Shown: piece after piece, positions 36,614-48,444 of the stretch
Numbering within the stretch: position 1 is the stretch's first letter
Layout: every line of letters starts with the position of its first letter
NCBI GenBank assembly: GCA_963965975.1
Contig: OZ014419.1
Location: 2,268,701 to 2,332,700 of the forward strand
Direction of reading: 5' to 3'
Source of the DNA: Xestospongia bergquistia
Lineage: Eukaryota > Porifera > Demospongiae > Haplosclerida > Petrosiidae
Length of the DNA: 64,000 bases
Made by a program: the position numbers and the translations under genes
Notes under the pieces: generated by a model
Told to the model about the DNA's origin: nothing
The model's database searches: none
Seen by the model: the letters and a program-made list of their open reading frames with translations, nothing else

Positions 36614-39486
36614 TTTAAAGATAAATAATGCAGTCTTATTGGAGTCCAAAACAGTATTCAATGCACTAGTTTTACTGTATTATTATGTTACAGTTAGAAT
36701 CGAGCATACATGTATTAGGTACTGTTATTATTTCATGTATTATAAGTATGCCATTTAATGTCTTTATGTAATGATTTGTGGTGATGAATACCAGAACAGA
36801 TGGTACTGTTGTGTGACTACACCAGCCACTGAATGTCACAAGACACATAGACTAGTTGATTTATCCATATCAGGTATACAGTACATTGTATCTCCATTTT
36901 ATTGCTGGCACTAGAGCACTATATAACAGTTGTGAGAGGTTTCACTCGTTTAGTTGTATAGCTATAGTTTATTGTGAAAGGAGGTGAATAGAGAAATGTT
37001 GAATGGTAAGTTAGTAAGTTGTATTTAGTAAATTCTCAGAAATTGTTATATCAACTGAGATTTTGGGAATTTTATTGAATAGTCTGTACTGACTATGAAG
37101 TCATCAAAGAAGTAATATAACAGACTATAATTTATTAATACTGTTCAGTATAGTATTATTAGATCATTCTGTTTACAAACCAAACGATTACTATATTTAC
37201 CTTACCATTCAACTCAGCTATTTATATGCCAAATGACTAAACTATTACTTATTATAGGCTGGTCTCATTTCTATAATGAAAGAGAATCTGTCCTCCATAC
37301 TAGAGGACAGGGAGGCTGAAAACAGAAGACTGAAGACCAATTTTGAACATTCTTTATCTGGTAAAGACAGTCAAATACGTAGTCTACAAGCTGATGTGGA
37401 GTCACTAAACTCACAACTGAGTGATCGTATGAAACAAATAAGTGTTCTACAAGAAGCTAGTAAATTAAAAGACCAACACATACAGCTACTGAAAAAAGTG
37501 GTAAGCTCTTAATACTTGTATAATCACTAGCCACACAACCACACGTTTACTAAATGTAGTAATATACTAATGACATTACTATATTTAGGATTTAGGATGG
37601 TTTTTGAAGTCTTGAGTGTAGAGATTAATAATTATTATTGATGATGTTATCTGGATCCCATAAACGACTACATGTAGAAACAGCCTATATATATAGATCC
37701 ACCCTCTTCTTATATTCTCTTTTCACGGGGAATGTAAAGGTGATGAATTTGCAAGACCTATGAGCAGTAGGCTCTCTATACTCAACATATATTTGGCAAC
37801 ATTACTGATTTATACAAATCCACATTTCCTTTATTGAATAAACTGTTGAGACTGTAAGCCAAATGTTATCAATGACATCAAACAATATGTCCATTTTCTT
37901 ACCTGCCTACAGAATCAAGAGCTCCAAAGTAAACTGTCCTCGTGTTGCCAACCAAAACCTGGTACAACCAGTTATACACAAATCATAACAGAACTGAGAC
38001 AAAAACTGGATCACAAACAAAACCAGTTACTAGAAGCAGAAAAACAGGTTTGTACATGTATGATGTTCTAATTACAGACCAAAACATTGCAATAAGTACT
38101 CATAAACAGTGACTAATGACTTTTTGTTTGTATTGCATTAAAAGATGATTTATCTTATATAATCACAGGTAATAGAACTAAAACATGAACTGGAAAGTAA
38201 ACAATCAATGGCTATAGATAGTACTGATGACCACTATCTACAGACATTACCCAATGAACAGACATCCGATACTACTATATTAGGTAACAGCAGAGATACT
38301 GACAGTACTAAAGAGTGTATTACCATGCTGAGTGATATAGCTGTTCAAACAGATGATGTAATTATCTCTACAAGGGAAATGACAGTATCACAGGAAGCAT
38401 TTACTCAGCTTCTGCTCCAATTGAAGACTACACAAGAGTTGGTTTCTATGAAAGAGGTAAGACATGTTGAGGTTAATGGGATCAACCCTAATATAGTGAT
38501 ATAATAATTATGCCATCAGATTACATAGCATCATTCATGATTACTTTATACAGAAGGCTCTATCTGAAGCAACTGAAGCACTTGAAGAGTTAAAACAAGA
38601 CTTAGAGTATCAAACTGACATAGTCAGAGATCAATCAGCTACAATAACTAATATAAAGACTGAACTCAGACTCAAAACAATCCAATTACTAGAAGTTGAC
38701 ATTGAACGATTACAAACTGCCATCAGTGAGAAAGACACATCAGTAGCTCTGTTAGAATTACAAGATGAACATCTGTGTCCAGAGAAGAGATATCATGTGG
38801 AAAAGTTACAAAAAGAGAAACTAAAATTAACTAAAGAACTTAAAACAAAAGTAAAGACAAAACACATAAAAAGTCTAGAAAATGTACAAATACTTTTTTG
38901 GTTGCTACTAATGTTGTATTATATGCTTTTGCATTTTCAAATCCTTTAAACTTAATCTTATACATTACTACTCTTTGTACAGATACAAGAGAAACTTGTG
39001 CTGATGCAAAGTGAACAGGACAACGAAACATCATTCTCTGTAGACAAAGAGTACACACCAGATCAAGTAAGGTTATATTGTGTCATTCTCTAACTATATA
39101 TTGTTATTTCATAAGGTTTGTGAGGCTATTAGATCAATGGAGAAAAGTAAAGTCAGATTAAAAGGTTATATTGATCAATTGTTAGCGGCAGTACTGGACA
39201 GAGACCCAAACCTGTTAGAAGGTCTACCTCGGCTACAACAAAATACAGGAATGAGACCTGATCTACTTAGAGTAGCATCATTACCTGAGGTAGTGTTACC
39301 AAACTATATCATACTATATCATGCCACTGTCTATTACATATATTTGTTTTGTAGTTACTGGAAGAACTACAAGAGGAGAAGGAAGACATGTACTGTCTAC
39401 AAAGATATGCTGCCTTACTACTACAGAGGATATCAGATAATACACCAGAACTATTAAACTGTTTAGATGTTTGTGATCCATCATGA
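36129..39486 (+). CDS. Coiled-coil protein with Rab11-FIP-like C terminus
   Basis: Eight exons (36129-36566, 37258-37500, 37913-38047, 38169-38456, 38554-38850, 38983-39066, 39116-39289, 39355-39486) join in phase to 596 residues. Residues 1-146 are low-complexity, Ser/Asn-rich. About 150-480 are heptad-rich coiled coil (LISIMKENLSSILEDREAEN onwards). The last two exons contain VRLKGYIDQLLAAVLDRD followed by PNLLEG, which fits the Rab11-binding (FIP-RBD) pattern of a helix with Y-I-D, hydrophobics at fixed spacing and then N/D-P-x-L-L. A second, weaker look-alike follows (LQRYAALLLQRISDNTPELL). Known FIPs are dimeric Rab11 effectors in endosome recycling; no C2 domain or EF-hand is seen, so class II without EF-hands is the nearest. 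The FIP call is tentative; the gene model is firm. Start: the first in-frame ATG after stops. Confidence 0.7.
36578..36612. repeat. TA microsatellite
   Basis: A (ta)n tract of about 32 bp lies 12 bp after the exon 1 donor of the coiled-coil gene. Confidence 0.9.
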
Positions 39487-39789
39487 TCTATGCATATTAT
39501 ATATATGTTTCTTTAACTGTAATTGTGTCGTGTCATTTTTCTACACTATTTGCTAGAGAGCTACTTAAATGTAAAGAATAAAGAAAAAAGCTGCATTGCA
39601 TTGCACTAAAAGATTATCAATTTAAAATCAGAATCAATGAAGTTGAAGTTACTAATACATGGCAAGCACAAGTAGTTATAGTAGTAAGGGTATGTCACTG
39701 TAATACAATACAATAACGGCTCCTACATTCATTTTGTTTATATCACACTAATCCTGCTAACATCAGTCAATTCAGACCTGGACCACCCA

Positions 39790-40515
39790 ATGAACAAGCT
39801 TGATGTATATAGTACTGGTAACAGGTGGTTAGAAGCTCAAGTGTTGTCTATCTACTAGTTGTTCTATATACCAACATCATTACTGTCCATATATTCAATA
39901 AGTTATATTTTCATTACCACACACAGCTAATAGTATTAATGATACAATTGTTACTAGGGATGCAGAGATCAATAGTGGAATATTTAGTCAGTCAAACAAT
40001 AGTGGTGATCATGTACATAGGTGTTATGTAAGAGTTGAAGATATTAAACAAAACCAGTAACTGGTAAGTGTTGGCAACTACTTTTACTATAGTTACATGG
40101 TGTCATATGTAATCCAGTTCTATCTGATGCTGATGGATATGTAGTCAATGTCACTAGTGACACACACACACTGTGACACAACAGGTGTACTGGAGTAGGA
40201 ACCAAAAAGTACTATAAGTAACAATTTAATTATGAGTACACACTGATATCATAGTATGTTCTTAATGTTAGTCCATTGATTAGAACTTCACAATCTGTTG
40301 CTAATTTTCACATACCTTCCAACATCACAGTGTCACAGTATGTAACATACTACAACATTTCTTATTGTCATCTTGTCTAGAGTCAGTTAATATGAAACAA
40401 ATTAAGAGATTGTTTAGTGGTATGAACTATACCACCACAGTGGAAGCTGGTAATATATTAGGAGAGTCTAGTCCAGTAATGATATATCAAGACATATCAA
40501 CAACAAATAATTAAT
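39790..40515 (+). pseudogene. Decayed Ig/FN3 receptor copy
   Basis: A chain of fragments in the same order as in the inverted gene at 50893-54690: the end of Ig 1 (near 39825-39905, aagctcaagtgttgtctatc), the end of Ig 2 (near 39960-40050, frame GDHVHRCYVRVEDI), an FN3 piece (near 40105-40165, LSDADGYVVNVTSDT) and an FN3 end (near 40420-40505, GMNYTTTVEAGNILGESSP). Stops and missing segments between them rule out a working gene. Orientation and order show it came from a duplicated receptor gene. Confidence 0.75.
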
Positions 40516-41133
40516 AAAATGAGAGTGACTTCCAGAGATGCACATCTTCTTCATGAATTAATATGTTATATGTGGATGCTCTTTGCAACTGTGTTTGATC
40601 ACTTTTATTTTGATGATAAGAATTTATTTTCTTTTTGTCATTGGTTTATGTCAAAGTTGTCGAATAATTAGCAGCTGTTTCAATGATTTGATAAAACAAG
40701 ATATCTTTAATCTCTAGTGAACTATTAAATAATATTATTATATAGCTATAAAAGAAATGGCTGGTTCATAGAAGCAAATAGATTAAATTAAATTTATAGA
40801 CAGTGGTATGGCACAGGAAGTGCATTGGAGTATGTACTTCCGGTGCTGTACGCTATTTAAAAGGAAAAGATACAACACATTGCTGTACACTTGTACTTGA
40901 CCTTCATTAATTATCAAAATTTCATTTCCTTTCTAACATACAACAGAATCACTGACCTTCCTACCTCTGTTTTCCTCTATACCACTGACATCAAAAGACT
41001 TAAGTTTTGAGAAGTCAGACAATGCACTGTTGTGTTCATATATAGTGAGAAATAATTATAGCTAGTAGCAAGAGAATTATCCTTAGACAAAATCCTTTTA
41101 TTAACAGTACTTATAATCAAGATACAATAAAGA

Positions 41134-42120
41134 ATGGCAGAGTGTCAAGGCCTTGAGAGTCAGCTAGATCAGTCAAAGTTGAGAGATGGTGAACAATCTA
41201 CTTCTGGGGAGTCAAGCAGTCTTACGTTTACTTGGAGAAAGGGTCCAAATGCTCCATCTAAAATGTTCAAGGGGACTTGTACAGCTCATGGGAAGAAGGC
41301 TTACTTCTCAGGATGGCAATCTAGTGAAGTTGTGTACGAGTTTGATGCAGAGACTGATGAGTGGCTGAAATTACCAGATTGTCCCAACACAAGGTTTGGT
41401 CTTGTTGTTATCGATGGTCTCCTTACAGCTGTGGGTGGAGATGATAGTATGTGGTATAGAACGAACAAACTATTGAGTTACAAAGACAATAAATGGGTCC
41501 AACACTTTCCCTCCATGCCCACCAAGCGGATGTCATCTGCTGTAGCTTGTAATGGTAGTATATTAGTGGTGATTGGAGGTTACGAGAAGATTCAGAAGGC
41601 TGATGGTACACCAGCCAAAAGGCTTGAAACTGTAGAAATAATGGATATTAAGACACGAAAATGGTTCACTGCTCCCCCACTTCCATTTGGTATTACTGAT
41701 GCAACAGCATCTATCAGTGGAGATACTCTCTATGTCATGGGTGGTTATACAACCTCCTATTCTTATGATAAAGTAGTATCGTATTGTTCTCTAAAAGCAC
41801 TTCTACAATCTACTACACAAGAATCATCCACTAAGGTGTGGCAGAAGACTGAACAGCTTCCTGTAGATTCAGCTTGTTGTGTAACTGTCAAAGGACAGTT
41901 ACTAGCTGTTGGAGGTGTGAAATTCAACTATGATGAGATGGCACCTATTCGCAAGTATAATTCAGTATGCAATTCCTGGGACATTGTCAGTCATATGACT
42001 ATTGGTCGCTCCAAGTGTCTGGCTACAGTTCTTTCTGATGACCAATTGATGGTGGTAGGTGGATTTATTGATGGACGGGGCAATAACACTGACGAAGTCG
42101 AAATTGCTTCCATTATCTAA
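41134..42120 (+). CDS. Kelch-repeat protein, single exon
   Basis: An intronless frame of 328 residues. Five or six kelch blades are marked by double glycines after hydrophobic strands (LLTAVGGD, ILVVIGGYE, LYVMGGYT, LLAVGGVK, LMVVGGF) and by the W-x-x-L/P pattern (EWLKLPDCPN; KWFTAPPLP; VWQKTEQLP). There is no BTB or BACK domain before them, only a 33-residue polar N terminus, so it is a free-standing beta-propeller, probably a protein-binding adaptor. In a region where every other gene has many short introns, the lack of introns suggests a retrocopy or an intronless family. A degraded second copy of its promoter and first codons lies at 46.7-47.3 kb. Confidence 0.9.
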   Translation: MAECQGLESQLDQSKLRDGEQSTSGESSSLTFTWRKGPNAPSKMFKGTCTAHGKKAYFSGWQSSEVVYEFDAETDEWLKLPDCPNTRFGLVVIDGLLTAVGGDDSMWYRTNKLLSYKDNKWVQHFPSMPTKRMSSAVACNGSILVVIGGYEKIQKADGTPAKRLETVEIMDIKTRKWFTAPPLPFGITDATASISGDTLYVMGGYTTSYSYDKVVSYCSLKALLQSTTQESSTKVWQKTEQLPVDSACCVTVKGQLLAVGGVKFNYDEMAPIRKYNSVCNSWDIVSHMTIGRSKCLATVLSDDQLMVVGGFIDGRGNNTDEVEIASII

Positions 42121-42599
42121 AACTAGTGGTATTGGAATGATCATATCAACTTTTATTTACACCTTATGTACATAATTAAAGACAGTAAGATTATTCATTT
42201 CTTATATAACTAATAATTTTTAAAAAAATGTCAAGCAATGCATAATATATCTGGTCATAAATAAAAAAAATAGAAAATTAAACACCAAGTAGTTGACTTT
42301 CAGGCAACAATAGTTAGTGTTGATTAGAAGAAGTCAGCTCAAGACAATATGACTTAATCCAAAACAAAACAGCAAATAATGAATAAATGAGAAAACAGCA
42401 GAAAATTAATAAGATAACAAAAAATAAGGAATTTGATAGAAGTACAAGATTCGACATGATTGCATGGGAAAAGTGTTGAATCCACTTTCATAGCTATTAT
42501 GGCAAAGTCTTTTCATCAAGTCTTTTCAGTTAATCTCATGAACTATAAATTGCTTCAAATTCAAAAAAGAGCTAACTGAAAGTAACCGTAAATTAGAAT
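42121..42599. other. Intergenic after the kelch gene
   Basis: AT-rich spacer presumably holding the kelch 3' UTR. No gene, RNA or repeat seen before the inverted-repeat element. Confidence 0.5.
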
Positions 42600-42607
42600 G
42601 TATACTA

Positions 42608-42788
42608 GGGTGGTTCTTGGTGTAACTTCACTCTGATGACATCATCATTAAATGACAGGTAGTGATGTCATCATATATGATGACATCATCTAAATCCATC
42701 ACCTACACCCTAAACCAATCCTTATGACACATAGTGATGTCATCATCATAGTACAAGTTACATCATCATAGAACACCAAGATGGACCC
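42608..42788. mobile_element. MITE-like foldback element, hAT-type target duplication
   Basis: A 181-bp element flanked on both sides by the same 8 bp, gtatacta (42600-42607 and 42789-42796). Its ends are imperfect inverted repeats: gggtggttcttggtgt on the left and, reverse-complemented, gggtccatcttggtgt on the right (13 of 16 positions match). It has no coding capacity. Inside is a perfect 26-bp palindrome (42663-42688) made of tgatgtcatca arms, with two further copies of the arm. An 8-bp duplication is the mark of hAT-superfamily transposases. A single copy in the window means mobility is inferred from the structure only. Confidence 0.75.
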
Positions 42789-43079
42789 GTATACTACTTT
42801 ATTATATAATAAAATGGCCTCTTGTAGAAAGGGTATTCTCACTGAGTTAGTGCTAAATTAAAATTGATATTTTCATTATAAGTGATCAAAAAATTAACTG
42901 ATAAATATTTATATCTGATACTGATGGATGCGTACATGTGTACACTGACATTATGAATGAAATAGTCAGAATAAGACTAAACTAAAGAAATTATCAGCCA
43001 CAGCTTGTTGTTAACTATTACATGTAGACATACTTAAAACTGTAACATTATTATTAGTAAGATATTAATAATATTAGTT

Positions 43080-43480
43080 GAAACAGAACCAACATCAAGT
43101 AATTTACATGATAATAATACGGCTGATATAATGTTGACAATAATTCACAGGTCCAGGAGGATCACATCAAGTATGGGAAAGATACAATACATGCAAGATA
43201 ATTTGTAAGCTTGTAGATGTTTGAGTATCTCTCCATTCTCCTGGTTCTATTTTACTCTCACTCCAATCATATAGTTAGTGTTAGGTAGTAGATCTCCTAT
43301 ACTGTGCTGTGTGTTGATTGTATTAGTCATATTGTATGGACCATTACTGTTAGATTCATACTATTGGGTACTGTGGGTAAATTCCATGATACACTAAGTA
43401 AGTCTATACTAGTACCACTAATACCAGGACGAGTATTACCAAGAATTCCATCATTCTGTCCTGTACTATCATTCAAATAA
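43080..43480. pseudogene. Scrambled FN3 fragments of receptor genes
   Basis: Two pieces lie back to back. On the plus strand, 43084-43177 matches the end of one FN3 exon and its linker in the inverted receptor gene (gaaacagaaccaacat; ggtccaggaggatcac). On the minus strand, about 43240-43480 encodes another FN3 domain (LSVSWNLPTVPNSMNLTVMV) that then runs into a stop. Neither has a usable gene structure. Confidence 0.65.
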
Positions 43481-43850
43481 TAGCAAGTACTTAAAATTTA
43501 ATAATAATTATTAGGTATGAAGTAAGTAGAACTAATAATATTATAACTAATTCTATTTTTAATTGATGTTGGTATTTCACATTTATAGAAATTTAAAGAA
43601 CTAATGTACAAGACAACTGATCAAGAATCAACTTATAAAGTCATTGAACCTCCTTTAATGACAAAAATATATATAGTTATGAGAGAGCCACTCTATGATT
43701 TACTTGTACTGCTGTTAAATAGTTATCGGTTTTATTTTTACAGAAAATATTCTCATTTACAGGTTAAGAGGAAGTTATTAAATAACACAGCATGTATATG
43801 GTTTCTGAGCTTTGACTTATAGATCAACGTTTGCAGAGCTTGTATCAAAA

Positions 43851-46357
43851 ATGATGATGAAGGTATTGTGTTCTGTGTTACTACTAGTACAACTAGGAGA
43901 CGGACAAGAACCTACCAACAGACCTAGTAATGGCAAGTAGTTGTTCTTTGAGTGATCATTAATGTATAGTTCATAATAACAGATGTACAACTGTATCTAC
44001 CCTATGAGAAAAGGATAACACCAGACTTCTCAATGATACGTGAGCAACAGTTTTATAATCGGCGTAGATATCGTCCTGATAATGTCTTGTGGTGTCAGAC
44101 TGCTAATAATTGTGGACATGGACATTGGTATTATCCTAATGCTAATAGTACACAAGTACCTTTATTTAATGGAACACTTTTTGCTCATTCATCAACAATA
44201 CCATTGTTTTCTAAGAGGTTCACAGGTCAAATTGCACTGGGTAGAAGAGACTCTTCATCAGGTTATGAAGGTCTGTACACCTGTATCATTCTTGATGAGA
44301 ATGGAGTAAGCCAAACACTAGTGGTAGGAGTCTACATAAATGCTGCTTACAATAGCAATGGTCAGTGACTGAATTCATGTAATAATATGGTGATGATATA
44401 TCCTATATAGATGGTCCTGATGCAGACTCCTTCATGCAGTTTTCTCTCATCTCCACAAGAGATGTTAATCCTCCAATTTTCACTTTTACCTTCAATGTAT
44501 CTGATGGACCTCCCACTAATGTCACTTGTACAGATGGAAGTAGCCCATTCACCATTGATAGTAGGGACCTGGTAGTGAATGGACCAAGATCTGTTACACA
44601 AGTGACAGTGACAGTGAGGATGAGACAGGCTGGTACTTACCAGTGTACTGTCTCCATTGCCAGAGTAGATCCTGGTACTATAGGTAGTGTCACTGCTATA
44701 AATAGTAGTAGTACATCACAGCCTATAACAGGTTAGTAAATCACTGAGTAGGATGGTATGCATATTCTCTCTCTGTTATAGTTGCTGGTACTCCTACTGG
44801 TCTAATTGCTAAAAGACTGAACCCAAGTCTGGCTCATGTACAACTCTCCTGGTCATCTGTATCAGGAGTAGCTGGCTATGAGGTGTTCTATCAACTCAGT
44901 AGTGGTAACAGTTCTGTTATGAGTGCAGGAACTATCACCAATACAATGTTGAATATGACATCAGGACTGCATTTAGGTGGTACGTATTCTTTTTTTGTAG
45001 TATCGTATGGCAGCGAGGGTAGTACAGTACTACCTAGTGATCATAGTAACAAAGCCACTATGACATTATGTGAGTGCTTGTATGAAGATATATCATAAGT
45101 ATCCTTAATTCATAACTTGTCCTATCACTTCACAAAATATTTAATTAAAATATTCTTGTTTGTCCACACAGATATAGAAGACCTAACTATTCAGGTAACT
45201 GGAGATATGACTATAATATCATGGACTCCATTGGATCAAAAATGTCATTCAAACTATATACTACAATATAAACAAGTTGATCAAGTCATATTTAAAGATA
45301 TCATTATGTCATTATCAGTCTTGATAATTGAAACTTAGAGGAAGGAAAGGAGCATGTATTTCAAATATCTTGTAAACTAATGGCTAATGATGTGGAATAT
45401 ATTGGTGCTATATCTTCTCCAGTGGCTGTATTAATACCTAGACAAGTACCTTTATCATCAAATGAAATAATACAGACTCTGTCTCGTCCTACTTCCTCTG
45501 CTAGTTCATTAGTAGATGAACAGGATATGTGTATATGTTCTCTAGTTAATATATCGTTATTAATAGTGATAGTAGTTATATTACTAGTTATGTTAATTAT
45601 GTACACTGGAGTACTAGTGCTCCTCTATCACAAGAACAAAAGATATGAACAAAGACATGAAGAATGTGTTACAAAGTAAGGAAGTACTTAATATAACAAA
45701 TAGAATTGACTCTCTTTCTAGTTCAGCATATGTAAAGACAGAAGATTTATCTGAATTCACATCATCTGTGGATTATGAGACAATCACAATGTAGGTAGCT
45801 ATATATATATATAATGATTATTAGCATGTTATTTTAACCTGTTGCATGATCATTTAGATTACACTTAGTATAAAAACTTATTAGTTTTGCTTAAGTACTT
45901 TATTTTAACTTCTGCAATAAGTAGACAATTTGCAGAGTATGTCAATACATAGTGTTATAGATCCTTTGATGAATTAAGCTTCAATTTATTGGCAATAAAG
46001 TACGAAGATTTACTTTTGGCTTTACATATTAAGTTACAATAGTTTTAGTTTGTGGTACTCAGTAATGGCTACACATTATATTAATGAAACTATGGTAATC
46101 AAGGCCTCAGTTGACATGATACAATGCTTTAATCAGTGTAATATTATATATAGATATTGAATGTTATCTGTTAGTCATTCTGTGCTAATTTATTAAAATT
46201 TAATGATTATGAAACTAATTGAACTAGAGTACCATTAGCAATATATAATTTTATTTTCAGTAAATTTCAAGAACCATTATATGAGACAACTAACGAAGAA
46301 CCAACTATGGAGGTCACTAAAGAAGATGAGTATGACTTTTTAGATGTCATTACTTAA
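43851..46357 (+). CDS. Ig/FN3 single-pass receptor with tyrosine-rich tail (receptor 1)
   Basis: Eight exons (43851-43932, 43983-44360, 44411-44731, 44782-45069, 45172-45284, 45341-45675, 45722-45790, 46261-46357) join in phase to 560 residues. Order: signal peptide (MMMKVLCSVLLLVQLGDGQ), Ig-like domain 1 (LWCQTANNCGHGHWYYPN; GYEGLYTCIILDENG), Ig-like 2 (VTCTDGSSPF; AGTYQCTVSI), FN3 (HVQLSWSSVSGVAGYEVFY), a shorter FN3 (IISWTPLDQKC), a membrane segment at about 465-489 (SLLIVIVVILLVMLIMYTG) and a 70-residue tail. The tail has four tyrosines, including VDYETI, which meets the ITIM consensus, and YDFL. The first intron uses a GC donor (g|gcaagt). Exon 6 was joined after 45284 because a stop would otherwise cut the protein before the membrane segment; that junction needs a transcript. 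Ligand unknown. Confidence 0.8.
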
Positions 46358-46709
46358 TAATAAGATTTAATTGTAATTATGATAATCATTTTTTATAATC
46401 ATGTTTGTGATTCTTAACACTTACTTTTTTGTAAATTATTATTTGATGGTACTTAAAACACAGGTAGTCATCATTACCATTGTGGTCATCAATTATTCTG
46501 GAGTAAGTCAATGATATATAATAAGGTATGATGCTGCAGTACCTGTGTAGAAACAGCACAATGGTTCATCTTTTGTACTGGGTTATCATCAATAATTGTG
46601 GCATTAGTCTCTGTTATATCTTATCAGTTAAACAGAGCCTCAGCGATTATTTCATGTTGACTTTCATATTGTATGTGTTTGTCATAATCAATGGACTAAC
46701 TTTTTTTTG

Positions 46710-47300
46710 GTGATTGGTTTGTGTCAAAGTCGTCTGATAATTACCAGCTGTTTCAATGATTTTATTAAACAATGCATCACTTGTTTCTAGCTAAATATTG
46801 AGTAATATTATATAGCTACTAAGGAAGAAACATAATGCACTGCTGGTTCACAGAAATAAAGAAGTCCTGTCAGTATAGACACAGACCACATGTATCACTG
46901 TGCAATCCACCTGGATGAGTTGACTGTGTGAATTAGAGTATCACCATAGCAACATTCCTTAATGCTGTTGATATAAGGGTTGTACTTGACTTTTTGCTGT
47001 GGTTATTCTATAGTGCCTCTCTCTAATATATAATTATAGAACTGATACCACTGGCCACTCTAACTCTGAAGTGGTAATTGTATGCCTTTACTGCTGACAT
47101 CAAAGACTTCAGTTTTGAGTGCTATGGGAATGGGAGCCTCCAGCTGTAATACAAAACACATTATTATACTGAAAAGCAATTTAGCCAGTATGTATAATAG
47201 TAAGGACAAATACATTTATTAATAGTACTTATAGTCAACATTCAATAAATAATGGCAGAGAGTCAAGGGGTTTGAGAAATTATTTAGATCAATTGGAAAA
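46710..47300 (+). pseudogene. Decayed duplicate of the kelch gene's upstream region and start
   Basis: Sequence from about 46710 matches the kelch upstream region from about 40630 (gtttcaatgattt; tattatatagct; ctggttca) and ends with a copy of the kelch start (atggcagagagtcaagg at 47252; intact gene atggcagagtgtcaagg at 41134). In the copy a stop arrives after seven codons (MAESQGV) and kelch repeats are absent. Confidence 0.75.
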
Positions 47301-47394
47301 TATGGTTTGGTTTAAGACCTTGTTTTCATATGTCTCGTGTTACCAATAAACACAGTATTCATATTATACATGGCATATAGCATACATGGTATAC

Positions 47395-47715
47395 ACAGTG
47401 TACATTAGAGTATACATGATACAAATGGTATTTACAGAATACGTGGTATACGTTATACTTGGTAAACATGTATACATGGTATACATAATATACATGGCAA
47501 TATACAATATATGTAATATATATGGTATATACAGTATACATAGTATCATAGTATACATTGTAATACATAGCATACATCGTAATACATAGTATACATCGTA
47601 ATACATAGTATACATTGTAATACATAGTATACATCGTAATACATAGTATACATTGTAATACATAGTATACATTGTAATACATAGTATACATGGTAATATA
47701 CTGAAATATATAGTA
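47395..47715. repeat. 19-bp minisatellite (gtaatacatagtatacat)
   Basis: About seven near-identical 19-bp units at 47575-47700, with more diverged atacatggtatac units before them. It is rich in the self-complementary word gtatac, and the long open frames on both strands are by-products. Confidence 0.85.
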
Positions 47716-48379
47716 TGTACACTATAACAGTATACATCATACTGGCACCTACATCAACCTAGAAAAATGTTTACCATTCACACCAGATACATCAATAGTA
47801 CATCCACACATTGCATTAAATTAGCTATATTCAATTAAAAGAGTACATAATCTTATTTGTAGTAAATTTAGTTAGATCTATAACAACATTGACATGGGGT
47901 CCAGGCAGGACAGTAAGAAGACTTAACTTGAGTTCTGGTATCAGCATTGTTCTTAACTATATTTAGAAATATTAAAAAAGAAAGTCAATAAACAAATAAT
48001 TGAAGGAGTACATCATAATTATAGTCTTGTTTATGATCATTTTGTACCACTGATCATTCAAGTCTTCTTTACTATAGTACAAGCCATTATTTCTACTAAC
48101 TTCATTGGATTGTGATTTATTGTTAACTACAAAGCATACATTCTAGCAAAGCACTTATTACATCACTACATAGTCTAAAATAATATAATGAATTGAGGAA
48201 AATAAATTGAGGAAATGTTTAATATGATTAAGATGATGTAACATCACTAATGCACATGCTTACATCAGTTTGTACAGACGTAATAACTCAAAAGAACCTG
48301 GAAGGCTAGGTATGATAATATTACTAATATTTAATACAGATCCAGAGAAGGCACAACCAGAAAAAATCTTGGTCTTGTT

Positions 48380-48444
48380 AGGATATGAAGCCAAGATCTT
48401 CTTAATATTAGCCAGATGCTCTATCACTTGAGCTATTGGAGCCT
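48380..48444 (-). repeat. tRNA-derived SINE or tRNA pseudogene
   Basis: On the minus strand the sequence starts ggctcca, has a good A box (tagctcaagtgatagagc), an anticodon-like arm and a B-box-like ggcttcatatcc (one base too long). The arms do not pair well enough for a working tRNA. A downstream unrelated stretch would fit a SINE body. Confidence 0.4.

Noticed and set aside
42635-42745. Repeated tgatgtcatca words as a CREB/AP-1 enhancer of the neighbouring genes
   Set aside because: They are explained by the palindromic structure of the inverted-repeat element; regulatory use is not shown.
47359-47740. Tyr/Ile-rich frames on both strands (YTMYYNVYYVL units)
   Set aside because: Produced by the 19-bp gtatac-rich minisatellite; no protein-like composition or splice sites.
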